Below the pieces are notes generated by a model, which ran no database searches, was not told the DNA's origin, and saw only the letters and a list, made by a program, of their open reading frames with translations. Made by a program: the position numbers and the translations under genes. Shown one piece after another: positions 9,326 through 18,646 of a stretch of 64,000 bases of DNA (position 1 is its first letter; each line of letters starts with the position of its first letter). The stretch lies in the NCBI GenBank assembly GCA_016873225.1, contig VGXS01000005.1, positions 1-64,000 of the forward strand, read 5' to 3'. Origin of the DNA: Planctomycetota bacterium. GTDB lineage: Bacteria > Planctomycetota > Planctomycetia > Gemmatales > Gemmataceae.

Positions 9326-11791
9326 ATGAATCGTTACACCACCGTCCTTGTGGCGACCATCGCCCTATTCGGATCGTATGTCCCCGCGAACGCTGAGACT
9401 GCGACTACGTTCAAAACCAAGGTTCTGCCGATCCTCGAGAGTCATTGCTCCAAGTGCCATGGCTCGAAAAGGACAGAGGCGAAGATCAATCTCTCTGGCG
9501 ACCGATCGCTGGAGCAGTTGACGGGGGATCAGCACCTCTGGTTCCGCGTACTCGACCAACTCGAGTTCGGCCAAATGCCGCCCGAGGGAGCGAAGAAACT
9601 CGCCGATGCGGATCGCAAGGCCGTGGTGGACTGGATCAAAGGTGAGTTGACGGACAGCTTCGCCGCCAAGCGGTTGAAAGAGGGACGCAGCCCGTTCCGC
9701 CGGCTCAGCCGTGCCGAGTATGCGGACAACTTCGAAGATCTCTTCGGCATCCGGCTCACCGGCAAGATGCTCAACATGCTGCCGGAAGATGGACGCGTGG
9801 AAGGCTACACGAAAGTGAACCAGGCCCTGCCGCTCTCCACCGACGGCGCTTTCGGCTACTACCAAATCGCGAGAACCTTTCTCGATCAATGGGTTCTCAA
9901 GCCAATTCCGAAAGCAGATAAGGATTCCAAAGTGGTGCGTCTCCTGGCCATGGACACCGGACAGTCGAAGGGGCACGCGTTGGAATTGCCGGATGGCTGG
10001 TTCGTCTATTTCAATTCAGACGACACCTCGGGGCGCCTCGTGGTAGAGGGTCAGAAGACGGGTGGCTTCCGGCCACGCTCGCCGGGCGTCTACAAGCTGC
10101 GCGCCCACATCTACGCCTACCAGACTGACAAGCCACTGACCGTTGGCATTTACACCGGTCATACCGCCGCCTATCCGCAACAGATCGATCTGGTGCAAAT
10201 CATCGAGGCGCCTCCCGGCAAGCCCACCGTCGTGGAGACCGAGGTTTACCTCGGTGTCCATCGCTCCGGTCAGAATGGACTCCGTCTGATCCCGTTCGGC
10301 ATCGGCGAGCAGGTCCCGAAAAACTCGCTGGCCAGCAAGTGCAAGGGCCCCGGCCTCGCGGTTCAGTGGGTCGAAGTCGAGCATCCGCCGTTGCCGACCG
10401 CCGATCGCTGGTTGACCGCCGACTTTCCCGAGGAACTTCGGGAGGCGATGCGGAAACCGTCCCCCACGTTGAAAGGCAAGCGACCCAAGGATCCGGACTT
10501 GATGAGTGCCGCCGACTTCACCGCGTTGATGCGTAAAACACTGGCACGCGTCGGGGCTCGCATGTGGCGGCGCGATCTGACCAGCCTGGAACTCGACAAG
10601 ATGGCCGCCGCCGTCAAGCAGGACCTTGGTCAGAATCGGAACCTCAAGGAGATCTTTTTCGATCGCATTGCCGAGCTGATGACCGCGCCGGACTTTTACT
10701 GCGTCGTTGAATCGCCAGGCGCGCTGTCCGACATGGCGTTGGCATCACGGCTCTCGTTGTTCCTGTGGAACTCCAGCCCGGACGATGCGTTACTTGCGAT
10801 CGCCCGCCAGGGGAAATTGCGTTCGCCCGACATTCTGCGAAAAGAAACCGATCGGATGTTGAACGACCCGCGTTCCGACAAGTTCGTCAGCAACTTCCTC
10901 AATCAATGGCTCGACCTCCACGCCATCAGTGACACCACGCCCGACAACAAACTCTATCGCGAATACGGTGACGATCTGAAATTCAGCAGCATGCGGGAAA
11001 CCGAGGGGACCTTCCGCCACATACTGCGTGAGAATCGCAGCGTGCGCGACTTTGTTGCACCGGACTGGATGCTGGTCAACGGACGGCTCGCACGGCATTA
11101 CGGACTGCCGGAAGTCAAAGGGGCGACGCTGCAACAGGTGAAGATCCTTGCCGACTCGCCTTACGGAGGATTGTGGACACAACCCGCCGTCCTCAAGGTG
11201 ACCGCCGATGGTTCCAGCACGTCCCCCGTCAAACGCGGCGTCTGGATCGCGAAGCGGCTTCTGGGAGTCGAAGTTTCGCCACCTCCGCCGAACATCGAGC
11301 CGATCAATCCCGACACCAGTGGGGCGAAGACGCTTCGCGAACAACTCGCGTTGCACAGCAAGGACAGCTCCTGCGACAGTTGCCACAAGAAGTTCGACCC
11401 CTACGGTTTTGCGCTGGAGAGCTTCGACGTGATGGGGCAGTTCCGGACGAACTACCGGACCCTGGATCCGAAATTCGCAGCACTGAAACCGGTTCAAAAG
11501 GCACGCACCAACCTCTGGATGGATGGCCTCCCGGTGGCCCCCAGCGGCATCACTCCCGAAGGGCAACGGTTCGACAACATCATCGGCCTTCGCAAGCTGC
11601 TCAGCCAGCAACCGGAGAAACTCGCCAGGGGTGTCACGATGCACCTCCTTACCTACGCGACCGGTGAACCGAGCAGCCCACTCGACCGCAAGGCGATCCA
11701 GCAAATCGTGGACTCCGCCAAGCCGGACGACTATGGCCTGCGCTCCCTGGTCCACGGCATCGTGCAAAGCGAAATGTTTCGCTCGAAGTAG
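9326..11791 (+). CDS. DUF1592-family planctomycete cytochrome
   Basis: The 821-residue protein has a signal peptide ending near ANA at residue 23, a haem motif CSKCH at 41-45, DUF1587 (FRRLSRAEYADNFEDLFGI), DUF1595, DUF1592 (LASRLSLFLWNSSPDDALL), DUF1588 (CDSCHKKFDPYGFALESFD) and DUF1585 (ATGEPSSPLD). The CxxCH inside the DUF1588 segment makes it a possible second haem site. ATG 9326 is preferred over TTG 9314 because it opens the signal peptide directly. It starts 27 bases after the DUF1552 gene. It is visibly less GC-rich than the genes after 18 kb. No DUF1552 follows it; the next gene is a Gfo/Idh/MocA oxidoreductase. Confidence 0.92.
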   Translation: MNRYTTVLVATIALFGSYVPANAETATTFKTKVLPILESHCSKCHGSKRTEAKINLSGDRSLEQLTGDQHLWFRVLDQLEFGQMPPEGAKKLADADRKAVVDWIKGELTDSFAAKRLKEGRSPFRRLSRAEYADNFEDLFGIRLTGKMLNMLPEDGRVEGYTKVNQALPLSTDGAFGYYQIARTFLDQWVLKPIPKADKDSKVVRLLAMDTGQSKGHALELPDGWFVYFNSDDTSGRLVVEGQKTGGFRPRSPGVYKLRAHIYAYQTDKPLTVGIYTGHTAAYPQQIDLVQIIEAPPGKPTVVETEVYLGVHRSGQNGLRLIPFGIGEQVPKNSLASKCKGPGLAVQWVEVEHPPLPTADRWLTADFPEELREAMRKPSPTLKGKRPKDPDLMSAADFTALMRKTLARVGARMWRRDLTSLELDKMAAAVKQDLGQNRNLKEIFFDRIAELMTAPDFYCVVESPGALSDMALASRLSLFLWNSSPDDALLAIARQGKLRSPDILRKETDRMLNDPRSDKFVSNFLNQWLDLHAISDTTPDNKLYREYGDDLKFSSMRETEGTFRHILRENRSVRDFVAPDWMLVNGRLARHYGLPEVKGATLQQVKILADSPYGGLWTQPAVLKVTADGSSTSPVKRGVWIAKRLLGVEVSPPPPNIEPINPDTSGAKTLREQLALHSKDSSCDSCHKKFDPYGFALESFDVMGQFRTNYRTLDPKFAALKPVQKARTNLWMDGLPVAPSGITPEGQRFDNIIGLRKLLSQQPEKLARGVTMHLLTYATGEPSSPLDRKAIQQIVDSAKPDDYGLRSLVHGIVQSEMFRSK

Positions 11792-11858
11792 AGCTGCCGA
11801 TTCATGAAGCCACTAACGCCCAACGAATGAACGTGCACGTCTCCAACGGAGAAGCAAA

Positions 11859-13223
11859 ATGACGAACAGTGATGCAACGGCGACGACCGACCAAAACCCG
11901 ACCACCCCCGGCGCCGAGCCGGCAACGTCGGGGTCCCAATTCACGCGACGCGACGTCCTCGCGGGCGTGGCGGCGGGGGCGGCGCTGGCCGTTCCGACGA
12001 TCATGCCCGGGCTCGCCTTCGGGCGAGATGGTAAGGTCCCTCCGAGCGAGAAGATCAATCTCGGCGTGATCGGCATCGGGCCGCGTGCCACCTATGTGCT
12101 GACATCCATGCTCGGTTTGAAGGATGTTCGCTGTGTCGCAATTACCGATGTGCAGAAGAGTCGACGCGAGGCGGGCAAAGCCCTCGTCGATAAACTCGCG
12201 GGGAATACGGATTGTAAGCTCTATCGCGACATGCGCGAAATGCTCGCCCGCAAGGACATCGACGCGGTCCTCGTCGCCACCGGCGATCGTTGGCACACGC
12301 ACGCCTCGATCCTGGCGGCCGAGGCCGGCAAGGATGTGTACTGTGAGAAGCCGTGCGGACTGACGATCAAGAACGTGCAGGATCTCGCCGCCACGATGAA
12401 AAAGACGGGCCGGATCTTTCAAGCGGGCACGCAACGACGGAGCGTGCCGCAGTTTCAGACGGCGGTCGAGATGGCTCGTAGCGGCAAGCTGGGGAAACTC
12501 GACACGCTCTACGCTTCCGTTTACATGCCGGAACTTGGCAACACATGGCTGCCCGGTGAGCCGACTCCGGCACCCGATGATTGCGACTGGAATCTCTGGC
12601 TCGGTGCCGCTCCGTGGCGACCGTACAACCCGGCGTATGTCGCCGGCAAGTGGCGTGGCCAGTTCGACTTCGAATCGGGGGCGCGCCTGCTCGACTGGGG
12701 TGCTCATACCGTCGACCTCTGCCAGTGGGCCAACGACGCCGACGGAACGACGCCTATCGAGTTCGAGCCGGGCAAGACGGGGATCACCTGCCGCTACGCG
12801 AACGGGGTCAAGCTGTTCCTCGACTTCCTGAAGACGCCGTTCGGCGACCGCAGCCCGAACTGGATCACGAAGCTCGGCCTGTGTCCGGTGAAGTTCGTCG
12901 GCAGCCAAGGCTCAGTGGAAGTCGGCGACGATGGCATAGAAGTGAAGATGGGCGAAGTCGTGACGCCGACGGAGAAGGTCACACGGATTCGCGGCATCGA
13001 CGCGCAGACGCACGCGCGCAACTTCTTCGACTGCGTCCGCTCGCGCAAGCCGACGATCACCCATCCGGACGTGATGCTCCATTCGCACATCGCCAGCTTC
13101 GCGGCCTCGTTCTCCTGGATCCTCGGCCGCAAGCTGACGTTCGACCCGGTCAAGAACGAGTTCGTCAAGGACGCCGAAGCGAACTCGCTCCGCTCGCGGC
13201 CGGAGCGTGATTGCTGGGCCTGA
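11859..13223 (+). CDS. Gfo/Idh/MocA family oxidoreductase, Tat-exported
   Basis: The 454-residue product has a long polar N-region, a twin-arginine motif FTRRDVLAG near residue 30, then the NAD(P)-binding fold (INLGVIGIGPRATYVL near residue 68) and the conserved EKPCGLTIKN segment near residue 165 that carries the catalytic-type lysine of the family. The C-terminal Gfo domain follows (DWGAHTVDLCQWAN). Members oxidise sugars or cyclitols with a tightly bound nicotinamide cofactor; Tat export of the folded, cofactor-loaded enzyme is usual in planctomycetes. The substrate cannot be told from sequence. It sits between a DUF1592 cytochrome and an SGNH-DUF1080 hydrolase, which suggests a role in extracellular carbohydrate breakdown. 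Confidence 0.92.
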   Translation: MTNSDATATTDQNPTTPGAEPATSGSQFTRRDVLAGVAAGAALAVPTIMPGLAFGRDGKVPPSEKINLGVIGIGPRATYVLTSMLGLKDVRCVAITDVQKSRREAGKALVDKLAGNTDCKLYRDMREMLARKDIDAVLVATGDRWHTHASILAAEAGKDVYCEKPCGLTIKNVQDLAATMKKTGRIFQAGTQRRSVPQFQTAVEMARSGKLGKLDTLYASVYMPELGNTWLPGEPTPAPDDCDWNLWLGAAPWRPYNPAYVAGKWRGQFDFESGARLLDWGAHTVDLCQWANDADGTTPIEFEPGKTGITCRYANGVKLFLDFLKTPFGDRSPNWITKLGLCPVKFVGSQGSVEVGDDGIEVKMGEVVTPTEKVTRIRGIDAQTHARNFFDCVRSRKPTITHPDVMLHSHIASFAASFSWILGRKLTFDPVKNEFVKDAEANSLRSRPERDCWA

Positions 13224-13278
13224 AGAGAGTAAATGCCAGCCCGACCGCAGAGGGCAACACATCGAGGAGATCCCGACC

Positions 13279-15069
13279 ATGCGATCCGCCGCACAGTTCC
13301 CTCACGCCCGAACCACGGCCCTGACCCTGCTGACCCTCGCCTGGGCCGGTGCCTGGATGGCACCGGCGGCACCGGTCGATAAGCTGCCGGACTTCATCAG
13401 TAAGGTTCAACTGCACAATTGTGGCGGCGTCGAACTGGCCGCAGACGGCAAGGGCGTAATGCTCTACCGCCTGCCCAAGGAAGTCCGCGAGAAGCTCGAC
13501 GGGAAGACCCCGGACGGCAAGGAACGCTCCGGGGCCACCCAGATGCGGGCCGCCGCGCACAGCGAGATCCGGTTCGTCCTGAATGACGGAGCCAAACTCA
13601 GTGACGTGAAGCTCCACCTCAACAGTGAGAAAGGCGCCAGCCTGGTCTTCTTTTGGGGTGATGTCCTCGCCGGCGAGGCGAAATTGATGCCCAGGGACAA
13701 GGCCAAACCCATCACGCCACCCAGTCACGGCTTGCTGGACAGCCTGATGGAAAAGTTCCCGAAAGGCCGGTTCGCAAACCGGGTTTGTCGCGTGGTGATT
13801 AAAGGCACGGAAGTCGCGTTCAACGGGATCGACGGCGATGTTCGCCCGCCGAAACCCGAGGAACTCGGCCCGGTGATGCTCAGCTACGGCACGTCGATCA
13901 GCCAGGGGGCTGCCGCCAGCCGCGCCGACCTGGCATGGAACGCACTCACCGCTCGGGCGATCGGGCATGATTTCATCAATCTCGGATCGAGCGGCACCGC
14001 TTTCTGCGAGCCGGCGATGGCCGAATATCTGGCCGGCCTGAAATGGGACGTTTGTGTGCTCGAGCTTTCGGTCAACATGGCCGGCACCGGCTTCAGCACC
14101 GCGCAGTTCAAGGAACGGGCCGGGGCCTTGATCGAGAAACTCGCCAGCACCCATCCTAAGTCGCCTGTCGTCTGCATCAGCCTCTTCCCCTACGGCACTG
14201 GAGATCTGTGGAAGAAAACGACGGCTGCGGAATACCGCAAGGCGCTCGAAGAAGTCTGCAAGGCGTCCGGACACAAAAACGTCCACTTCGTCAGCGGTCC
14301 GGACTTTTTGAGTTTCACCGGCCTGAGCGAGGACCTGCTGCATCCGTCGGACCACGGCATGATCGAGATCGCCACCAAACTCGCCCCGCGGATTCGCACC
14401 ATTCTGGAAAAAAAGAACCTCACGTCCGCCGCTCCTGTCCCGCTCTTCAATGGCAAATCATTCACCGGCTGGGAGGGGGACACGGAGAAGACCTGGCGGA
14501 TCGAAAAGGGCGAGATCGTTGCCGGCAAGCCGGACGTGAAGCAGCCGCGCAATGAGTTTCTCTGCACCACGCGCGACTATGCGGATTTCGAGTTGCGGCT
14601 CGAATACCGGCGCGGCGACAACAACGGCGGCATTCAGTTTCGCAGCGAGCGCGTTCCGAAGCACCACGAGGTGAGCGGCTATCAGGCAGACTTCGCGCCG
14701 GGTGTTGATGGATGCCTGTACGACGAGTCGCGGAGGAACAGGTTCCTTGCGGTGTATGGCATACCGGAGGTGGATTTGGCGAGCGACGCGGGGCGTCCGG
14801 GCGCGCTGATCAAGCAGGCGCAAGCTCTGCGAGCGGAGAACGAGAAGAAGCTGAAGATCGACGAGTGGAACCGCTACCGCATCCGCGCCGAAGGACCTCG
14901 CATCCGGCTGTGGATCAACGACGTGCTCACCGTGGATTACACCGAGAAGGACTCGAAGATACCGCTCACGGGAAAAATCGCGGTGCAGATCCACAGCGGC
15001 GCAACGGAGATTCGCTACCGGAATATCGTCATCGAAGAGCTGAACGCGAAGCCAGCCGAGCGCCCGTGA
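13279..15069 (+). CDS. SGNH/GDSL hydrolase fused to DUF1080 (3-keto-disaccharide hydrolase) domain
   Basis: The 596-residue protein has a signal peptide (residues 1 to about 33, ending near AAP), then an SGNH hydrolase: block I LSYGTSISQGAAASR with the nucleophile serine, NLGSSGTAF, ELSVNM, and the block V segment DLLHPSDHG with the catalytic Asp and His. From about residue 395 a DUF1080 jelly-roll domain follows (LFNGKSFTGWEGD, GGIQFRS, GYQADF). DUF1080 enzymes hydrolyse 3-keto glycosides made by Gfo/Idh/MocA dehydrogenases, which fits the gene just upstream. ATG 13279 is chosen over the upstream in-frame 13207 because it opens the signal peptide. Confidence 0.9.
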   Translation: MRSAAQFPHARTTALTLLTLAWAGAWMAPAAPVDKLPDFISKVQLHNCGGVELAADGKGVMLYRLPKEVREKLDGKTPDGKERSGATQMRAAAHSEIRFVLNDGAKLSDVKLHLNSEKGASLVFFWGDVLAGEAKLMPRDKAKPITPPSHGLLDSLMEKFPKGRFANRVCRVVIKGTEVAFNGIDGDVRPPKPEELGPVMLSYGTSISQGAAASRADLAWNALTARAIGHDFINLGSSGTAFCEPAMAEYLAGLKWDVCVLELSVNMAGTGFSTAQFKERAGALIEKLASTHPKSPVVCISLFPYGTGDLWKKTTAAEYRKALEEVCKASGHKNVHFVSGPDFLSFTGLSEDLLHPSDHGMIEIATKLAPRIRTILEKKNLTSAAPVPLFNGKSFTGWEGDTEKTWRIEKGEIVAGKPDVKQPRNEFLCTTRDYADFELRLEYRRGDNNGGIQFRSERVPKHHEVSGYQADFAPGVDGCLYDESRRNRFLAVYGIPEVDLASDAGRPGALIKQAQALRAENEKKLKIDEWNRYRIRAEGPRIRLWINDVLTVDYTEKDSKIPLTGKIAVQIHSGATEIRYRNIVIEELNAKPAERP

Positions 15070-15439
15070 AGAAAGGAGCTTCCATTTTCCGATGTCAATC
15101 GCCAACGGCCTGCTCGAACAACTGCAACAGCCCCATGGTCATTCCGAAGACGGTGTTGTTCGCCCGTGACGAACCCGTACATTTGGCTGCTTTCGAGAGG
15201 TGCCGACAAGACTGTAATCCGAACGCGGGGAAATGGGAGAGACACTGAGAGTTCTCCCGATCCATATGGGCCAGTGGGTGCGGGCATGTCTCGGGGAGCG
15301 ACAGGAGAGAGACAACAGAAGAGACTTGAAAGACATAAGCCCTTGCGGAGATTGGCGTAAAACTCGAAATCAACGCCATGAAGGGTTTCGACCCGGCGTG
15401 AACCGCCGGGTCGAAGTGTTCCTTGAAGCGAAAGTTCAG
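15070..15439. other. Intergenic stretch before tRNA-Arg
   Basis: These 370 bases hold no convincing gene. Short frames on both strands lack ribosome-binding sites and family features; one on the plus strand ends in YPRRDSNSRPTD, the well-known product of reading the complement of a tRNA. The only clear element is the inverted repeat at 15387-15415. The purine-rich segment around 15290-15350 resembles nothing recognised. Confidence 0.6.
15387..15415. terminator. Perfect 12-bp inverted repeat downstream of tRNA-Arg
   Basis: TTCGACCCGGCG (15387-15398) and CGCCGGGTCGAA (15404-15415) form a perfect 12-bp stem with a 5-base loop. It lies 25 bases past the 3' end of the minus-strand tRNA gene, where a terminator is expected. 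Neither strand has a U-run after the stem, so it would be a Rho-dependent or processing structure, or part of a recombination site. Confidence 0.45.
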
Positions 15440-15513
15440 TACCCCCGGAGAGATTCGAACTCCCGACCGACGGATTAGAAATCCGTTGCTCTATCCAGCT
15501 GAGCTACGAGGGC
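15440..15513 (-). tRNA. tRNA-Arg (anticodon UCU)
   Basis: The minus strand folds as a 74-nucleotide tRNA. The acceptor stem GCCCTCG pairs with CGGGGGT (two G-U pairs). The D-arm contains AGCTCAGCTGGATAGAGC. The anticodon arm is ACGGA-TTTCTAA-TCCGT, giving anticodon TCT (decodes AGA), and the T-arm is GGGAG-TTCGAAT-CTCTC. The discriminator base is A and CCA is not encoded. AGA is rare in this GC-rich sequence, so this is a minor-codon tRNA. Its 3' end faces the duplicated DUF1592 region, the orientation expected if that region had entered at a tRNA 3' end. Confidence 0.96.
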
Positions 15514-15624
15514 TTTGGATGTAGTATACTTGTCCATCGACACGCGTGACCATTGTCACCACCCGATGTTTCAAAAAAGGGGGCGCGGCGTGGCGGTTTG
15601 GCGGCATCGCGGGAATCCCCTGCC

Positions 15625-17838
15625 ATGAAATCACCCTGCGTTTCCCCGGCATGGGCCCTGTTGCTGTCGCTGGTGCCCGGCCTTGCCATGGCGGAGGCGG
15701 GCCCCAACGACCGGCTTGGTGCCGTGGGTCCCTTTCTGGCCAGCCACTGCGCCGGATGCCATGAAGGCGCCGGGGCCAAGGGCAAATTCCGGATCGACAA
15801 TTTGGCCGGCCTACCCGCGGCCGAGGCGGCGAAACGCTGGGGCAGGATCGTGGCGCGGTTGGAGGCTGGCGAAATGCCTCCCGTCGGCAAAACCCGGCCG
15901 GGTGAGAAGGAAGTCGCCGGGGCGCTGGCCACCCTCAAGTCGCTGCTGGCCGGGGAAGCCCGCGAACGGCGCGCCAGCGGCAGGGCCTAGGTTCGCCGTC
16001 TCAACCGCCTTGAATACGAAAACAGCATCCACGACCTTCTTCATGTCCGCTTGCCGCTCCGCGACCTGCTTCCCGAGGACGATTCAGCCGACGGCTTCGA
16101 CAACGGGGCCAAGGCGCTCAGCATCTCCCCCGTTCATGTCCAGCGCTACATGGAGGCAGCGGAACGGGCCCTGGCATCGGCGATCATCCACGGTCCAAGG
16201 CCCGAGACGAAAAAGCTGTCGGTGTCATTCGGTGGTCCGGCGGAAAACACCTAACAGAACCTGGGCCACGGCCACAACATGCCGCAGATCCATGTTCGCG
16301 AGGGCAAGATCTGGTTCCTGGGCGAGTCCCACATCGAGGTGCCGATCCATTCGATGCTGTTGGCCGCGGCGACCCGGGCCGCCCCGGGCCGCTACCGCGT
16401 CACGATCACCACGCACATCGACGACGAAATGAATGAACCCCAGACGCTTTACCTGAAGGCGAGGCACTCGCGGCACGAGTTCGGCTACTTTGACTCGCCC
16501 TTGGGCAAGCCCGCCGAAATCGTCATCGAGCACGATTTCAAGCCGGGCGACAGCGTGGTCATGGCGCCCTACAACCTCCGCGCGATCCGCCGCTTGCGGG
16601 GCCTGCCCAACGTTGGTCCGCCCATGAAGGCCCAAGGTGGACCGGCCCTTGTCATCGACAGTTTCGCGGCCGAGGGCCCCCTCCATGAAACCTGGCCACC
16701 GGCCTCGCACGAGGCGCTGTTCGCCTCGGTTCCGATGAAGGCCTGGAAGGACATGCCCAAGAACGCGCGCGTTCCGCTCGGGCGCAAGCCGACCGACCTC
16801 ACGCCCGCTCCATCGGATGCCTCCGCCCAGGCGAAAGTGCTGCTGGGGCGATTCCTGCCGCGCGCCTTCAGGCGGCCGTTGATTTCAGCCGACATGGCCC
16901 CCTACCTCGCGCTCGTTGAACGGAACCTCTCGGCGGGGGAAAGCTTTGAATCGGCGATGCTCGCGGCATACCAGGCGGCGCTTTGCTCGCCCGATTTCCT
17001 GTTTCTTGTCGAGAATCCCGGGCCGCTTGACGATCACGCGCTGGCTTCGAGGCTGTCGTATTTCCTCACGCGGAGCATGCCCGACGAAACCCTGCGTTCG
17101 GCCGCCGACGCCAAATCGCTTGTCGATCCGGCGGTGCTCAGGCGAGAGGCCTCGAGGCTGCTCGATTCTCCCCGCTCGCTGGCCTTCCTGAACGACTTCC
17201 TCGACCAGTGGCTGCGGCTTCGCGACCTCGACGCGACGATGCCGGACAAGGAGCTGTTTCCCGAGTTCTACGAGGACCTGCACTCGTCGAAGGTCGATGG
17301 CCTGCTTCGTTCAAGCATCGAGGAGGAGACCCGCCTTTTCTTCGCCGACATGCTCAGGAACGACCGTGGCGTGGGCCTCATCGTGGATTCCGGTCACGCG
17401 TTCCTGAACAAGAGGCTCGCCGAGCACTACGGACTGCCGCCCGTTGCCGGCGCCCGCCTGCGCAGCGTCAAGCTGCCGGCCGGAAGCGATCGCGGGGGCG
17501 TGCTCACGCACGCGAGCATTCTCAAGGTGACGGCGAACGGTTCGAACACCTCCCCGGTGACGCGCGGCGCCTGGGTGCTGGAGAGCATCCTCGGCCGTCC
17601 GCCCCAGCCGCCACCACCCGATGCCGGCGGCATCGAGCCCGACACGCGCGGAGCCACGACCATCAGGGAACAGCTGGCCAACAATTGGATGTATCATGAT
17701 CTGCTGGAACCGCTTAGCACGGTTGTGTTAGAGCCCCTTAAGCAGGCTTCCATTTGGCAGACTGCGAAAAACGATCATATTCCAGAACAAATAGGAGCCC
17801 CAAGCGGAGCCGAAGGCAAAGCGAGTGGGGCGCATTGA
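15625..17838 (+). pseudogene. DUF1592-family cytochrome, two in-frame stops and replaced C-terminus
   Basis: One reading frame from ATG 15625 carries a signal peptide (MKSPCVSPAWALLLSLVPG), haem motif CAGCH, DUF1587 (VRRLNRLEYENSIHDLL), DUF1595, DUF1592 (LASRLSYFLTRSMPDETLR) and the start of DUF1588 (IEPDTRGATTIREQLAN). It is broken by TAG 15988-15990 and TAA 16252-16254, both inside family-conserved sequence and without any frameshift. After REQLAN, at about 17685, homology ends: the CxxCH segment of DUF1588 and all of DUF1585 are missing, replaced by about 50 unrelated residues up to TGA 17836-17838. No DUF1552 partner follows. The gene is dead or yields only fragments. Confidence 0.88.
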
Positions 17839-17950
17839 GGTTGACCCGCTCACTCCGGCGCCTCGCACCTCCATTCGAGGCTCTTTATTATCTACTCGAA
17901 TTGTATAATTACTGGATTTATCAATCCAAATTGTATTTTTGAAACCGAAT
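17686..17950. other. AT-rich junction replacing the end of the DUF1592 gene
   Basis: From about 17686 the sequence stops matching DUF1592 and becomes markedly AT-rich, especially 17880-17945. It contains GCCCCA and TGGGGC as a short inverted pair (about 17798-17830), and a TGGATT-tatc-AATCCA hairpin at 17913-17928 followed by a T-rich tail ending TTTTT at 17940, which could act as a weak terminator. It ends exactly at the stop codon of the minus-strand methyltransferase. No transposase, terminal repeat pair or target duplication could be recognised. It looks like a deletion scar or the remnant of a mobile element. Confidence 0.5.
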
Positions 17951-18646
17951 CTATGGCCGCGTTTTAATCGCCGACCATGTCCAGTGGCGGTCGGAGGTCA
18001 TCGACACGGTTTCGGGGCCGCAGCCCAGGCGGGCCACCATGTCGCGCACCTCGCCCACGGTGAATGCCGCGCGCAGCGAGTCGGTGAAAAGCGCCCTGGC
18101 CCGGGGAGGCGCGTCCGCCGCGTGGCGTTTCACCAAGTCGGCGAGCGTCGATTCATCTTCGGGCCGGGCGAGGTCGCGGAAGAACAGGCGGCCGCCAGGG
18201 CTGGCGACTCTCCATGCCTCGTGAAGCGCCGGCAGCGGATCGGCCAAGTGGTGAATCAGGCTGTTGGAGACCACCAGCGGGAACGATCCGTCGTGGTGCC
18301 ACAATCGTTGGGCCCGGACCAGGTCGGGCCGGACGCGGCCGGCCACGCCACGGTTTCGAATGTGTTTCACGGCCAGGGCGAGCATGGCCGGGGAGGCGTC
18401 CGCCGCGACCACGACCCGGCCCGGCAACCGTTCGGCCAGCAAGATCGGGATCAGGCCGTTGCCCGCGCCCAGGTCGAGCACCGGACCCCGTGGTTCGCCA
18501 TGGGCCAGGCAATCGGTGGCGAACGCGGCATTCACCACCGAATGGTCCATGGCATCGTAGGCCAGGGCATCCTCGGCCTCGTCCATCACTTCGGGTTCGG
18601 GGACTCGATCAAGCATGCCGGCCTTAAGGCGGGAAGGGGAAGCCAT
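17951..18646 (-). CDS. Class I SAM-dependent methyltransferase
   Basis: The 231-residue product has the Rossmann-type methyltransferase fold: motif I VLDLGAGNGLIPI near residue 55, the acidic end of strand 2 (VVAADAS), motif near FPLVVSNSLIHHL, and PGGRLFFRDL after the GxG loop, resembling UbiE-like enzymes. The acceptor is unknown. Start ATG 18646 overlaps the stop of the upstream gene by one base (TGATG), which supports this start over more upstream in-frame codons and points to translational coupling. It reads towards the AT-rich scar, its stop lying right at the edge. Confidence 0.85.
   Translation of the reverse strand: MASPSRLKAGMLDRVPEPEVMDEAEDALAYDAMDHSVVNAAFATDCLAHGEPRGPVLDLGAGNGLIPILLAERLPGRVVVAADASPAMLALAVKHIRNRGVAGRVRPDLVRAQRLWHHDGSFPLVVSNSLIHHLADPLPALHEAWRVASPGGRLFFRDLARPEDESTLADLVKRHAADAPPRARALFTDSLRAAFTVGEVRDMVARLGCGPETVSMTSDRHWTWSAIKTRP

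Noticed and set aside
15233-15478. 81-codon plus-strand frame ending YPRRDSNSRPTD
   Set aside because: Its end is the complement of the tRNA-Arg gene, a well-known source of false proteins.
442-16254. Amber recoding or pyrrolysine use to explain the in-frame stops
   Set aside because: Stops are both TAG and TAA, occur only in two DUF1592 copies, and no supporting structure or tRNA is seen; decay is simpler.
17754-17942. 62-codon frame through the AT-rich scar
   Set aside because: No start signal or recognisable family, and composition changes within it; likely chance.
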